A stretch of DNA of 64,000 bases from Tannerella serpentiformis (GTDB lineage Bacteria > Bacteroidota > Bacteroidia > Bacteroidales > Tannerellaceae): NCBI RefSeq assembly GCF_003033925.1, contig NZ_CP028365.1, forward strand, positions 310,001 through 374,000, given 5' to 3'. The position numbers were made by a program, and so were the translations under genes. This document shows, one piece after another, positions 53,457-62,025 of this stretch (the stretch's first letter is position 1; every line of letters starts with the position of its first letter). Below the pieces are notes generated by a model. That model saw only the letters and a program-made list of their open reading frames with translations. It was not told the DNA's origin and searched no databases.

Positions 53457-54707
53457 CTACTCTGGCTGGGGCTGTCGGGCTTTGGCGGCTTGGTACTGGC
53501 GGATCATCTTCCGACGGACGCGTATGATCTGCCGACGGTAGACGAGGGCGGCAAGGAGGAAGTAGAGGCCGGTCTGCAGCCAAAGGAGACGGTACTCACG
53601 GGCGACGTCGAAGAGGGTGGCGCCGCAACTCTTGATCAGCACAAAGCCGCGGATGGCTGGCGTGGAGGGGAAGAGTTGGGCCAGGGCGCGCCAGTAGAAG
53701 GGGAAGGCGTCGGTGGGCCAAGAGATGCCGGAGAGGAAGAGCAGGATGACGGACATGAAGACGAAGAGCATCATGCCGGACTCGCGAGTGCGCATGAAGC
53801 CGGATAGGATCATGGCAAAGAAGATGCTGGCCAGGAGGTAGGGAAGGAGGAAAAGTAGCGCGTCCCAGGGGTTACCAACGGAGGGGTAGGCGAAGATTCG
53901 CGGAACAACGACGAGCGTCCAGAGGCAGACGGGGATGTAGATAATGACGTAAGCGAAGGCCTTGCCAAGGAGGACGCGGAGGGTGCCGCGGAAGCGTCGG
54001 TCGAGGGGGACGAGGTGGTGGAAGCGGCTCTGCTCGCGGGCGGTGCCGCCCAGCATGCAGATACCCAGGACGAGCGTCTGCTGGATGATAAGGATCAAAA
54101 CGGCGGGCAAGAGGAAGCTGGCGAAACCGTTGGCGGGGTTGAAGAGGGCCACGGACTCGTAGGGGATGGGCGCGACGTAGATCTGCTGAAGCTCGTCGGT
54201 GGATTGGGGCGTGCGGGCGGCACGGATCTCGCGCCCCATGTCGAGCGAGACCTCGGTGGTGGCCAGGAGGAGGGCTTTGTAGTGCAGCAGCAGGCTCATG
54301 TCGGTATAAAGCGAGACGGTGGCCTGACGTCCGGCGGCAAGATCGCGGTTGAAGTCGGACGTGAAGAGGAGGATGCCGTAGGCTTGCTTGCTATCAACTA
54401 ACCGACGGGCATCCTCGATGGATCCGCAGGTGGCCACAACGCGGACGTCGGGTGTGGCATCGACACGGCGGATGAACTCGCGGCTGCGCTGCGATCCGCT
54501 CTGGTCGACGACGACCAAGGGGACGTCGCGCACCGTTTCGGGGTTGTAGATGAGGGCGTAGATGACTGGGTAGGCCAAGGGGACGAGGAAGAAGAAGATC
54601 ATCACGCCGCTGTCACGAAAGATGGCGCGCAGCTCTTGCCGCCAGATGTAGAACAGGTCTCGGAAGCCTTCGGCTATGAGGGTCGGTAGACGTTTTTCGT
54701 TATCCAT
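53457..54707 (-). CDS. ABC-2 type multidrug efflux permease, second copy
   Basis: 416 residues from the ATG at 54707 (MDNEKRLPTLIAEGFRDLFY); the longer frame to 54845 reads through a 7-bp repeat and encodes only a Ser/Leu/Tyr/Pro repeat, so it is rejected. One N-terminal helix, a large periplasmic domain (about 50-200, with VPLVVVDQSGSQRSREFIRR), then about five helices with AREQSRFHHLVPLDRR in the coupling loop. This is the YhhJ/YbhS-like layout of permeases that work with HlyD and TolC partners. No ATPase gene is in this operon within the window. Confidence 0.9.
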   Translation of the reverse strand: MDNEKRLPTLIAEGFRDLFYIWRQELRAIFRDSGVMIFFFLVPLAYPVIYALIYNPETVRDVPLVVVDQSGSQRSREFIRRVDATPDVRVVATCGSIEDARRLVDSKQAYGILLFTSDFNRDLAAGRQATVSLYTDMSLLLHYKALLLATTEVSLDMGREIRAARTPQSTDELQQIYVAPIPYESVALFNPANGFASFLLPAVLILIIQQTLVLGICMLGGTAREQSRFHHLVPLDRRFRGTLRVLLGKAFAYVIIYIPVCLWTLVVVPRIFAYPSVGNPWDALLFLLPYLLASIFFAMILSGFMRTRESGMMLFVFMSVILLFLSGISWPTDAFPFYWRALAQLFPSTPAIRGFVLIKSCGATLFDVAREYRLLWLQTGLYFLLAALVYRRQIIRVRRKMIRQYQAAKARQPQPE

Positions 54708-54710
54708 ATA

Positions 54711-54893
54711 TAGAGGGTAGAGAGTAGAGGGTAGAGGGTGGAGGGTAGAGGGTAGAGGATAGAGGGTAGAGGATAGAGGGTAGAGGATAGAGGGTAGAGG
54801 ATAGAGGGTAGAGAGTGGAGGGTGGAGGGTAGAGGGTCGCTTCATGTACCCGGTTCTACCCTCTACCCTCTACTCTCTATCCTCTATGATCAT
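54711..54893. repeat. Polypurine 7-bp tandem repeat with an inverted polypyrimidine arm
   Basis: From 54711 to about 54836 the plus strand is built of GGGTAGA/GGATAGA/GGGTGGA heptads. From about 54853 to 54890 it changes to the complementary CCCTCTACCCTCTACTCTCT. The two arms can fold back on each other. It lies between the two permease genes of the efflux operon. Confidence 0.9.
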
Positions 54894-56068
54894 GGGATGT
54901 AATGGAAATAGAGCAGGGCCCTTTTCAGGTTGCGGTAGATGGTGAGGGGCAACAGGAAGAAGGCGGCAAGCCAGACGTATTCTCCCCAGGTGTAAGCCAG
55001 CGCGCGACCGTTGAGGGCCTGATCGATGTAGATGAGCAGATAGTGGCGCAGGGGATAGAGGTACGACAGGGCGTGGAAGGGAGGATACATGGCCGTCACG
55101 GGGTACGACAGGCCGCAGATGGAGAAGCCGAGCATGCCAAAGAGGCTGGCGAAGCTGAGGCCGAGTCGGACGGTGGGTAAGACGCCGATCATAAACACGC
55201 CGACGGCTTGCGAGGCAATGACTAATAGCGTCATGGCGGCGAGGATGGGAAGCCAACCGCTGGCCAATGGGAAGGCGTTGTAGCCATAGAGCACGGCACA
55301 GATAAGCAGTCCGACAACGGTGAAGATGATCGTGTGCGGAAGCAGTTTGCCGGCCAGACTGACCGCCAGCGAACCGTTCCCGAGGCCGAGCCAACGGCGG
55401 GAAGTGCGCTGTTTGATCTCCGCGCCGATGCTGTAGACGGTGACAATGAAAACGAGCAGCTGCAGCAGTCCGGGCAGCATGGCGTTGCTGAGATAGACGG
55501 AGTAGTTCAGCCACGGGTTGCCAATGGCGTGCGTATCGACGGTGATGGGCTGAATCTGACCCATGATCTGCGCATCGGTCATGCCGCGCGCCTGCCCCTG
55601 CTGTAGCCCGACGGAGGCGCCGGCCAGCACGGAGAGCGTCTTCATGTCGCGAAACATGAGGGACCCAGCGATGAGAAACGAGCCATTGGTATAAAACGAC
55701 AGCCGGGGACGCTTGCCGGAGGTGGCGTCCTGCTGAAAGTTTTTCGGGATCAGGAAGACGCCATAGATGCTGCCTTGCTGCATTTCGTGTCGCGCCTCGT
55801 CGAAAGAGGCGCACTGCATGCGTACGGCGGTCTGCTCAAAGGCGTCAAGCTGGCGGACGAGACGGCGCGAAGTGGGCGTATTGTCGAGATCGACGACGGC
55901 CACGGGCAGATCGGTGGGCAGGCCGCTGCGCATGAGCGTAGTGAAGAAAAAGAGACAGCCGACGGGGGCCACGACCATGCAGAAGAAGTAGACCGGGTTG
56001 GCCACCAAGCGGCGCAGCTCCCGTCGGGCGATGCGCAGGATGGCGTATATGCCTTCGCGAAGGGTCAT
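54890..56068 (-). CDS. ABC-2 type multidrug efflux permease, first copy
   Basis: 392 residues. Same layout as the following permease: one N-terminal helix (about 24-45), a periplasmic domain with LPVAVVDLDNTPTSRRLVRQ, then about five helices and a C-terminal YPLRHYLLIYIDQ typical of ABC-2 permeases of the YhiI-YhhJ type. Its ATG overlaps the HlyD-like gene stop (ATGA). With the second permease it probably forms a heterodimer. Confidence 0.92.
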   Translation of the reverse strand: MTLREGIYAILRIARRELRRLVANPVYFFCMVVAPVGCLFFFTTLMRSGLPTDLPVAVVDLDNTPTSRRLVRQLDAFEQTAVRMQCASFDEARHEMQQGSIYGVFLIPKNFQQDATSGKRPRLSFYTNGSFLIAGSLMFRDMKTLSVLAGASVGLQQGQARGMTDAQIMGQIQPITVDTHAIGNPWLNYSVYLSNAMLPGLLQLLVFIVTVYSIGAEIKQRTSRRWLGLGNGSLAVSLAGKLLPHTIIFTVVGLLICAVLYGYNAFPLASGWLPILAAMTLLVIASQAVGVFMIGVLPTVRLGLSFASLFGMLGFSICGLSYPVTAMYPPFHALSYLYPLRHYLLIYIDQALNGRALAYTWGEYVWLAAFFLLPLTIYRNLKRALLYFHYIP

Positions 56069-57069
56069 CGTTTACCGGGGCGTTTGATGATGACGGACAT
56101 GCCGGGTCGGAGGTCGGCCACGGGCGATGTGGGACGTGCGCGCACCTCGAAGGTCTTCGAGTCATACTGGCCAGTAGTCTTTGTGGCCTTCCATGCGGCG
56201 TAGGTGCCCATGTCCTTCATGAAGTAGACCTTCATCACGACCTCCTTATCGCCGAGCGCAGGGATGAAGCCTCGGATCTCGGCGCCGATCTTGATGTCGC
56301 GCAACAAATCTTCGCGAACGCTGAAGGTGACCCACATGTCGTTCAAGTCGGCGATGTTCATGATCGGTGCACCGGTACCCACCAGCTCGCCGATCTGCGG
56401 GAAACGCTCCACCACTTCGCCATCGATGGGGGAGGTCAGGGCACGCTCGCCGAGGTAAGCCTCCACCTCGTCGACGACGCCGCCAGCCTGACGGACAAGG
56501 GCCGATGCAGCCGCCTTATCCTCCCGCCGAGCACCTTCGCGGGCCATGTCGTACTGCGAATGTGCGGCCTTCTCGGTAGCCACCATCGCCTGATAGTTTG
56601 CCTCGGCCTCGTCGCGCTTTTGGGCAGACATGACGCCTTGATCGTAGAGGTGTTGCACGCGGTCGTACGACTTCTTGGCGATGTCGAGTCCCGCCTTGGC
56701 CTTCTGCCAAAGCTCGTAGGCGCCGGTCACTTCCTGCGATCGGGCGCCGGCCATTGCCTTGGCGCTCTGTGCCTCGGCGGCAGATCGTACGGCTTCGGCC
56801 TGACGCAGTTTGGCATCTACCTCGGGGGTGTTCAGGTAAACTAACGTGTCGCCGGCGTGCACGCGGTCGCCCTCGCCGAAGCGGTAAGCCTCGATGCGTC
56901 CGGGCACCTTGCCGGAGATACGTACTTGGGTGGCTTCTGCCTGACCCATGATAATGTCGTCGGGGGGAGTGAGCAGGATGAAGCCTGCCAATGACACTAA
57001 GCCTATCACGATGACGACTGCAATGAAGGCCAGTAGCATGTTGTTGATTGAATATTTTTTCTCGCTCAT
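56065..57069 (-). CDS. HlyD/EmrA-type membrane fusion protein
   Basis: 334 residues from the ATG at 57069 (MSEKKYSINNMLLAFIAVVI); the extension to 57138 is unsupported. One membrane helix (about 11-33), a split lipoyl domain (VRISGKVPGRIEAYRFGEGD and LTSPIDGEVVERFPQIGELV), a coiled-coil hairpin (about 95-200), and a C-terminal beta-barrel domain. It bridges the ABC-2 permeases to the TolC-type channel. Lies 138 bp after tolC, a gap that includes a GGTAGTTATGGGGC hairpin of the ACTACC family. Confidence 0.93.
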   Translation of the reverse strand: MSEKKYSINNMLLAFIAVVIVIGLVSLAGFILLTPPDDIIMGQAEATQVRISGKVPGRIEAYRFGEGDRVHAGDTLVYLNTPEVDAKLRQAEAVRSAAEAQSAKAMAGARSQEVTGAYELWQKAKAGLDIAKKSYDRVQHLYDQGVMSAQKRDEAEANYQAMVATEKAAHSQYDMAREGARREDKAAASALVRQAGGVVDEVEAYLGERALTSPIDGEVVERFPQIGELVGTGAPIMNIADLNDMWVTFSVREDLLRDIKIGAEIRGFIPALGDKEVVMKVYFMKDMGTYAAWKATKTTGQYDSKTFEVRARPTSPVADLRPGMSVIIKRPGKR

Positions 57070-57207
57070 TGTATGTAGGGTAGTTATGGGGCTTTGCCCC
57101 GGGATTGATACGTAGTGGGGAGGGAGCCTTGTGGGCACCCTGGGTGGTAGAGATGCCTATATATAATAGGTATAGGGTGCCAGCCAAACTAGCTTGGTAC
57201 AGGGATT

Positions 57208-58617
57208 CTACTCTTTGCCTAAGCGCCCGAGGGCTTTGCTGAGGTAGACTTCGGTGAGCTTGACCTCGATTTGGGCGTCGATCAGCTGAGAACGGGCGGA
57301 GACCCATGCGGTTTGCGCCTCCATGAGGTTGAGTGCGGGGATGACACCCTCTTCGAAGCCGACGTTAGCGTAGCGGAGGTTCTCTTCGGCGCGCTCCATG
57401 TTGCGCGTGGAGGCGGTGAGCTGTTTACCGGCCTCGTTCACCTTGTAGACGGATTGATTGACTTGCAGTTCAACCTTCTCGCGCGCCTCCTCCGTTTCGA
57501 GTCGTTTGATCACCGTCTCAGCGCGTGCGGCGTTACGCTTGTAGGAGCCCTCCCACCACGCCGAGAGGGGCACGCGGACCAGCACGCCGACGTTGTACAT
57601 GCCCGAAAACTCTTTCTTGAAACCGTGGTAGGTGTTCGGATTCGTGACGAGGTAGTTGGCCGTCAGTGCGACGGTGGGCAGCATCTCGGCCAGTGCGATC
57701 TGCTCCTTTTTGCGGTAAATCTTCGTGGCCAGCTCGAGGCTCTTCAGCTCGGGGCGATGGCTAAATGCCTCCTCGGCGTTGGCCTGCGTTGCGGTGGGTT
57801 GGACGGCAAACTGCTCGATACGTTCGTCAGCCAAGAGGGGCGGATGCTCCATGTCGAGCCCGCAGAGTTGCGCCAGGAGCATGCGCGAGAGCGCCAGCCC
57901 GTTGTTCACCTTCGTCTGGGCCATCTCGGCCTCGTTGAGCTTTACTTTGACAGACAATTCGTCCGCCTTCGTGGCCACGCCGGCCGTGATCATGGCGGCG
58001 ATGTCGGTGTCCATCTTGCGAAGCAGATCTACGTACGCGTCGGCCAACTTTTTCTTGTTAGCCAGCGAGACGACCTGCCAATAGGTCTCGTCCGTGCGGC
58101 AGATCACGTCTTGCAACTTCGTGTCGTGCATCGACTCGGCCAACTCGCGGGCGTAACCCGTGATCTGGTTGTACGAGACGATCTTTCCACCCATGAAAAC
58201 GGGCTGCACAAGCGATACGTCGCCGATCCAAACGTTCTGCATATCCACATGCGTGAGGCTTTTCAGCTCCTCCATGATTTGAGGGAGTGATTGCGCTAGT
58301 TGCGGATACTTCATCAGTAGCGGCGCCAGTTGCGGAAGCAGTTGGCCGGTCATGGCCTCAAAACGGCTGTAATCCACCAGCTCGAGCGGCTTACTGTTGT
58401 GTATGTAAGAGCCTGTGGCGGAGAGTTGGGGGAAGTATTTCGTGCGTGCCGCGCGTCGTTCCTGCGCAGCGCGATCCACCTGTGCCTCGGCGATTTTCAG
58501 CTCCTTATTGTTGTCGATAGCCAGCTGTCGGCATTGCTCCATCGTGAGCGCCTCCTGCCCGTAAGCGGCACAAATGGGCAGTGCGAAAGTCATCCATAAA
58601 ATCAATGAGTGCTTCAT
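57208..58617 (-). CDS. TolC family outer membrane efflux protein
   Basis: 469 residues with a signal peptide (1-20, ending AYGQ). Two outer-membrane-efflux repeats: EALTMEQCRQLAIDNNKELK opens the first and HRPELKSLELATKIYRKKEQ the second; the C-terminus ALNLMEAQTAWVSARSQLID is typical. Forms the trimeric channel through the outer membrane. First gene of the efflux operon, with a TATCTTTG -7 box 26 bp upstream. Confidence 0.94.
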   Translation of the reverse strand: MKHSLILWMTFALPICAAYGQEALTMEQCRQLAIDNNKELKIAEAQVDRAAQERRAARTKYFPQLSATGSYIHNSKPLELVDYSRFEAMTGQLLPQLAPLLMKYPQLAQSLPQIMEELKSLTHVDMQNVWIGDVSLVQPVFMGGKIVSYNQITGYARELAESMHDTKLQDVICRTDETYWQVVSLANKKKLADAYVDLLRKMDTDIAAMITAGVATKADELSVKVKLNEAEMAQTKVNNGLALSRMLLAQLCGLDMEHPPLLADERIEQFAVQPTATQANAEEAFSHRPELKSLELATKIYRKKEQIALAEMLPTVALTANYLVTNPNTYHGFKKEFSGMYNVGVLVRVPLSAWWEGSYKRNAARAETVIKRLETEEAREKVELQVNQSVYKVNEAGKQLTASTRNMERAEENLRYANVGFEEGVIPALNLMEAQTAWVSARSQLIDAQIEVKLTEVYLSKALGRLGKE

Positions 58618-58642
58618 TCTTCGTGTTTATTTTTCAGGGGCG

Positions 58643-58650
58643 CAAAGATA
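58643..58650 (-). promoter_or_regulatory. Predicted -7 box for the efflux operon
   Basis: Minus strand reads TATCTTTG followed by CGCC, a match to TAnnTTTG. Confidence 0.6.
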
Positions 58651-58817
58651 TTAGCGCATAGATTCGCGGTTCCATAATTCCACCGAAATGGACATAAGAC
58701 GCGCGAATCGTACAGTTCACGAGCGGATTGAGGCGCTCTATCCGATCCGTAGCGGTTGTTTGTACGATACAATCGGCCAGAGACGAATCACTCCACGTCA
58801 CACTCATATTATAATAT

Positions 58818-59047
58818 AACGTGAGTTCGACGAAAGAATGGACTCCCTAATCCCTGAAGAATGTCTTTGATAGCGCGCAGTAGCAGCCAAAGTGCTTTTG
58901 GAAATGCTTGCACTGGCGGTGCAAACCTCAAAAACCACTTTTCACCTCTTGCACCACCGGTGCAAGCATTTCCAAAAACATTTTGGCCATCGTGTGACTC
59001 CCGCAAAAACTCTCTGCTGGCGTTATTCTTACATCGAACTCACGTTA
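58818..59047. mobile_element. Foldback (MITE-like) element between the efflux operon and cysK
   Basis: Outer ends AACGTGAGTTCGA (58820-58832) and TCGAACTCACGTT (59034-59046) are inverted copies. The core arms 58887-58924 and 58949-58986 (38 bp, containing GGAAATGCTTGCAC and GTGCAAGCATTTCC) pair with few mismatches across a 24-base loop. Both strands therefore encode a similar short peptide (FGNACTGGA), which is a by-product and not a gene. No transposase is encoded. The end motif CGTGAGTTCGACGAA also occurs near 30180-30196. Confidence 0.75.
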
Positions 59048-59182
59048 TTGATGAATACAATGTGGTTTACCTGCCGCAAAGATGTTCCATCTGATTTATC
59101 CGCCCTTCAACGCATTCCGGAGCGCTGTATATCCTCCACATACCCCCTCCAAAACCCGCATTCCATGCGGGTAATCACCAAT

Positions 59183-59230
59183 ATACCACACATATGGTAT
59201 TGTCGGGCCTATGGGACGCCCGTACCTTTG
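59183..59230 (+). promoter_or_regulatory. cysK promoter with an operator-like palindrome
   Basis: ATTG (59199-59202), a 20-bp spacer and TACCTTTG (59223-59230) form a Bacteroidetes-type promoter 26 bp before the ATG. The perfect palindrome ATACCA-CACATA-TGGTAT (59183-59200) overlaps the -33 region, the position expected of a repressor or activator site. Confidence 0.6.
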
Positions 59231-59255
59231 CGCTCAAATTAAACACCAAAAGAAA

Positions 59256-60203
59256 ATGGCAAGAGTTTATCAGAACCTGACCGCCCTCGTAGGCGGCACC
59301 CCGCTCTTGGAAGTGAGCAACATCGAGAAGTCAGAAGGCCTCAAGGCACACGTGATCGTTAAGCTGGAGTATTTCAACCCCGGCGGTAGCGTCAAGGATC
59401 GTATCGCACTGGCCATGATCGAGGCCGCAGAGCGAAGCGGCGAGCTGAAGCCCGGCTCCATTATCATCGAGGCTACCAGTGGCAACACGGGTATCGGACT
59501 GGCCTGGGTGGCCTCCGTAAAGGGTTACAAGCTGATCCTGACCATGCCCGAGACGATGAGCGTGGAGCGTCAGAATCTGCTCAAGGCTCTCGGCGCTACG
59601 TTGGTGCTGACGCCCGGTAGCGAGGGCATGAAGGGTGCGCTCCGTCGTGCTGGCGAACTGAAAGAGGAGCATCCGGGATCGATTATCCTGCAGCAGTTTG
59701 AGAATGAGGCCAACCCCGAAGTGCACACCCGCACGACGGCTGAAGAGATCTGGAACGATACGGACGGAAAGGTCGACATCTTCGTGGCGGGCGTAGGCAC
59801 GGGCGGCACCGTGAGCGGTGTGGCCGAGGGATTGAAGAAACATAACCCGAAGGTGAAGGCCGTGGCCGTGGAGCCGGTGGGATCGCCGGTGCTGTCGGGT
59901 GGACAGCCGGGGCCGCACAAGATTCAGGGTATCGGTGCTGGCTTTGTGCCGAAGAACTATCACGCTGACGCGATCGATGAAGTGCTGCAAGTGCAGGACA
60001 ACGAGGCCATCGGTGCCTCCCGACTGCTGGCTGCCCGTGAAGGTCTGCTCGTCGGTATCTCGTCTGGCGCCGCGCTGCACGCCGCGCTGGAGCTGGCTCG
60101 TAAGCCCGAAAACGAGGGTAAGACGATCGTGGCCCTACTGCCTGACACAGGCGAACGCTACCTCTCGACCGTGCTCTATGCCTTCGAAGAGTATCCGCTG
60201 TAA
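59256..60203 (+). CDS. cysK: Cysteine synthase A (O-acetylserine sulfhydrylase)
   Basis: 315 residues. Makes cysteine from O-acetylserine and sulfide with PLP. The PLP lysine is Lys47 in [24 protein letters not shown] (substrate loop), [15 protein letters not shown] (phosphate loop) and [11 protein letters not shown] are all as in CysK. Start ATG at 59256 follows a clear promoter; an upstream in-frame start at 59211 lies before the -7 box and is rejected. No serine acetyltransferase gene is adjacent. Confidence 0.96.
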   Translation: MARVYQNLTALVGGTPLLEVSNIEKSEGLKAHVIVKLEYFNPGGSVKDRIALAMIEAAERSGELKPGSIIIEATSGNTGIGLAWVASVKGYKLILTMPETMSVERQNLLKALGATLVLTPGSEGMKGALRRAGELKEEHPGSIILQQFENEANPEVHTRTTAEEIWNDTDGKVDIFVAGVGTGGTVSGVAEGLKKHNPKVKAVAVEPVGSPVLSGGQPGPHKIQGIGAGFVPKNYHADAIDEVLQVQDNEAIGASRLLAAREGLLVGISSGAALHAALELARKPENEGKTIVALLPDTGERYLSTVLYAFEEYPL

Positions 60204-60269
60204 TTAAAGCACACTGAAAGGGGGCGCGCTGTGTCTCCCCCCTTTCAGTCGTCTCACCTTTCTCCTCCT

Positions 60270-60920
60270 ATGATCACTTTCCTCCTGGCCGATAATCAAG
60301 ATATCACGCGGGCTGGACTGCGTGCCTACATCGCCGACACCTTCGGCGAGGCGGGCTGTTGCACGCTCGAGGTGGCCAATAAGAAGGCGCTGATCGAGGC
60401 TCTGACGACGCACCGAGACAGCACGGTGGTGATCCTTGACTATGCGCTCTTCGACCTGGCCAGCGTGGAGGAGCTCTTAAACTTGGGGCGACGCTTTCCG
60501 GAGGTCGCGTGGCTGCTCTGCTCCAACGAGCTGAGCGACGCCCTCATCCGCCGCCTCAGCGCCGAGTACCACGTGGGACTGATCCTCAAGGATTGTACGG
60601 CCGACGAGATCCGCGCGGCGCTCCGACACACGGTGCAGGGCGATCGTTTCCTTTGTCACCGCATTGCCGACTTCCTGCTCACCGTGCACCGTCAGCCGGA
60701 TACGCACGAGGCGCTCACGGCCACTGAGACGGAGATCCTCCGACTCATCGCCCGCGGACTGTCGGTCAAGGAGATCGCCTCCGAACGCATTTCCAGCACA
60801 CACACCATCATCACTCACAAGAAGAACATCTTCCGTAAGCTGGGCGTCAACAACGTTTACGAGGCCACGAAGTATGCCCTGCGTGCCGGCCTGGTGGAGA
60901 TGGTGGAATACTATATATGA
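60270..60920 (+). CDS. NarL/LuxR-type response regulator
   Basis: 216 residues from the ATG at 60270 (MITFLLADNQDITRAG). Receiver domain with Asp8 and phospho-acceptor Asp57 in VVILDYAL, then a LuxR helix-turn-helix (about 145-216) with LTATETEILRLIARGLSVKE and the recognition-helix region STHTIITHKKNIFRKLGV. The receiver is somewhat diverged: the conserved Lys region reads LILKDCTADE. No partner kinase gene is adjacent, so it is an orphan here. Follows cysK after 66 bp and may be read from the same promoter. Confidence 0.92.
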   Translation: MITFLLADNQDITRAGLRAYIADTFGEAGCCTLEVANKKALIEALTTHRDSTVVILDYALFDLASVEELLNLGRRFPEVAWLLCSNELSDALIRRLSAEYHVGLILKDCTADEIRAALRHTVQGDRFLCHRIADFLLTVHRQPDTHEALTATETEILRLIARGLSVKEIASERISSTHTIITHKKNIFRKLGVNNVYEATKYALRAGLVEMVEYYI

Positions 60921-61010
60921 GACAGAACATTCTGCCTTGACAGCGTGTTGCTCATGCCGCTCGCGCTGTATATGTGACGCTTTGTAGTTGAAAATAGTTC
61001 GCACCTGAGC

Positions 61011-61060
61011 AGAGGGGGAGCTGGAGTGATACGACTCCGGTTTCCCCTCTCTCTTTTTTT
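61011..61060 (+). terminator. Terminator after the LuxR-type regulator
   Basis: AGAGGGGGAGCTGGAGT pairs with ACTCCGGTTTCCCCTCT with an inner bulge, followed by CTCTTTTTTT. Confidence 0.75.
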
Positions 61061-61082
61061 GCTGGGGAGGGCTTTATCCTGT

Positions 61083-61140
61083 CGATTGACTCGATCAATG
61101 AGCATACACCCGCTATGCCGATTGACTCGATCAATGGGCT
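61083..61140. repeat. Two copies of a CGATTGACTCGATCAATG palindrome
   Basis: Starts at 61083 and 61119 (36 bp apart); each contains ATTGA-CTCGA-TCAAT. Located in the convergent gap between the LuxR-type regulator and arginine decarboxylase. Role unknown. Confidence 0.7.
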
Positions 61141-61174
61141 GAAACGGGTTTGATGCTCGCGGACCACATATGAC

Positions 61175-61213
61175 AAAAGGCAGCCACGAACGGATGCGTC
61201 GTGACTGCCTTTT
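61175..61213. terminator. Bidirectional terminator before the arginine decarboxylase stop
   Basis: AAAAGGCAGCCACGA pairs with TCGTGACTGCCTTTT, one mismatch, with T runs on both strands. Confidence 0.8.
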
Positions 61214-61243
61214 CTTATGCGCTGTGGCCTATCCCAGACCCTC

Positions 61244-61807
61244 TCAGAGTCTTACCACCTCACTGCTTCCATCCGCAGAGTCGGGCATGATGAAGTCGGT
61301 GAAGCAGAGCGCGGCCAGGGCGGTGCCATAGCGGCGCTCGATGGTCATACCCTCGGTGACGAAGTTCAGATCGCCGAGGTAGAACCGGCTGTAGGTGCGC
61401 TGATGCAGGTCATTGATCACACGAATGAGACGCGCCTCCAGCTCCTCGATGCGGTAGCGGCCGCTGACCTCGCAGACCAGGCCGCCGGCCTTCTCGTCGA
61501 AGTTTTCGTCCTTATACATCCACGCATAGACGAGGCCGGCCGAGATGAACTCGTCCTGATAGCCGTGCGAAACGGCCATGATCGTCTTCAGCTCCGAGCC
61601 GAAGGGCGGCAGGTCGACCTCGTCCATCATCACCGGGTGCGCCGTGGCGGGAATCACGGACGAATACGTCATGATGTTGAAATCAGCAATGCCGGCGTCG
61701 AAGAGCGCCATGTGATACGACCCGGCGTGCTTCTCCAGGTCGGAGTCGCCACTGCCCTTTGCAATGAAAAACGTGTTCGGGATCAGGTTCCCCACTTTCT
61801 TTACCAT
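61244..61807 (-). CDS. Pyruvoyl-dependent arginine decarboxylase
   Basis: 187 residues from the ATG at 61807 (MVKKVGNLIPNTFFIAKGSG); the in-frame extension to 61888 lies mostly upstream of family homology. The self-cleavage motif is NIMTYSSVIPA: cleavage between Ser49 and Ser50 would leave a pyruvoyl group on the large chain. It decarboxylates arginine to agmatine, for polyamine synthesis. Residues such as SGVIP and the C-terminal ALCFTDF conform to the family. Single gene with TATTTTTG 104 bp upstream. Confidence 0.93.
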   Translation of the reverse strand: MVKKVGNLIPNTFFIAKGSGDSDLEKHAGSYHMALFDAGIADFNIMTYSSVIPATAHPVMMDEVDLPPFGSELKTIMAVSHGYQDEFISAGLVYAWMYKDENFDEKAGGLVCEVSGRYRIEELEARLIRVINDLHQRTYSRFYLGDLNFVTEGMTIERRYGTALAALCFTDFIMPDSADGSSEVVRL

Positions 61808-61910
61808 CTTCTTTGTCTTGATCTTTTGAATTAAAATGAAATCGGTTTTGTTCTCTCGTTCCTCCGAGTCGGGGGCGCATAGGTGCACACCCCTTTCGGC
61901 AAACAGGCCG

Positions 61911-61918
61911 CAAAAATA
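61911..61918 (-). promoter_or_regulatory. Predicted -7 box for arginine decarboxylase
   Basis: Minus strand reads TATTTTTG followed by CGGCC; a leader of about 95 bases results. Confidence 0.55.
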
Positions 61919-61982
61919 CGGGGGGATCGAAAATGTGAAAGCGAACCGAGAAAAACGAACTGGTGAGACGCCCGGGTCGCTC

Positions 61983-61990
61983 TATTTTTG
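61983..61990 (+). promoter_or_regulatory. Predicted -7 box for the second two-component operon
   Basis: TATTTTTG followed by CCGCCC, 35 bp before the response regulator ATG. Confidence 0.6.
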
Positions 61991-62025
61991 CCGCCCATAA
62001 CCCATTACTCCCCCCCCGATACGAA

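Noticed and set aside
54708-54845. 46-residue N-terminal extension of the second ABC-2 permease
   Set aside because: Encoded by the 7-bp repeat, low complexity, and absent from the family; the ATG at 54707 fits the usual N-terminus.
58809-59094. Two small frames on opposite strands with similar peptides (FGNACTGGA)
   Set aside because: The similarity is produced by the inverted repeat of the foldback element; no sign of expression.
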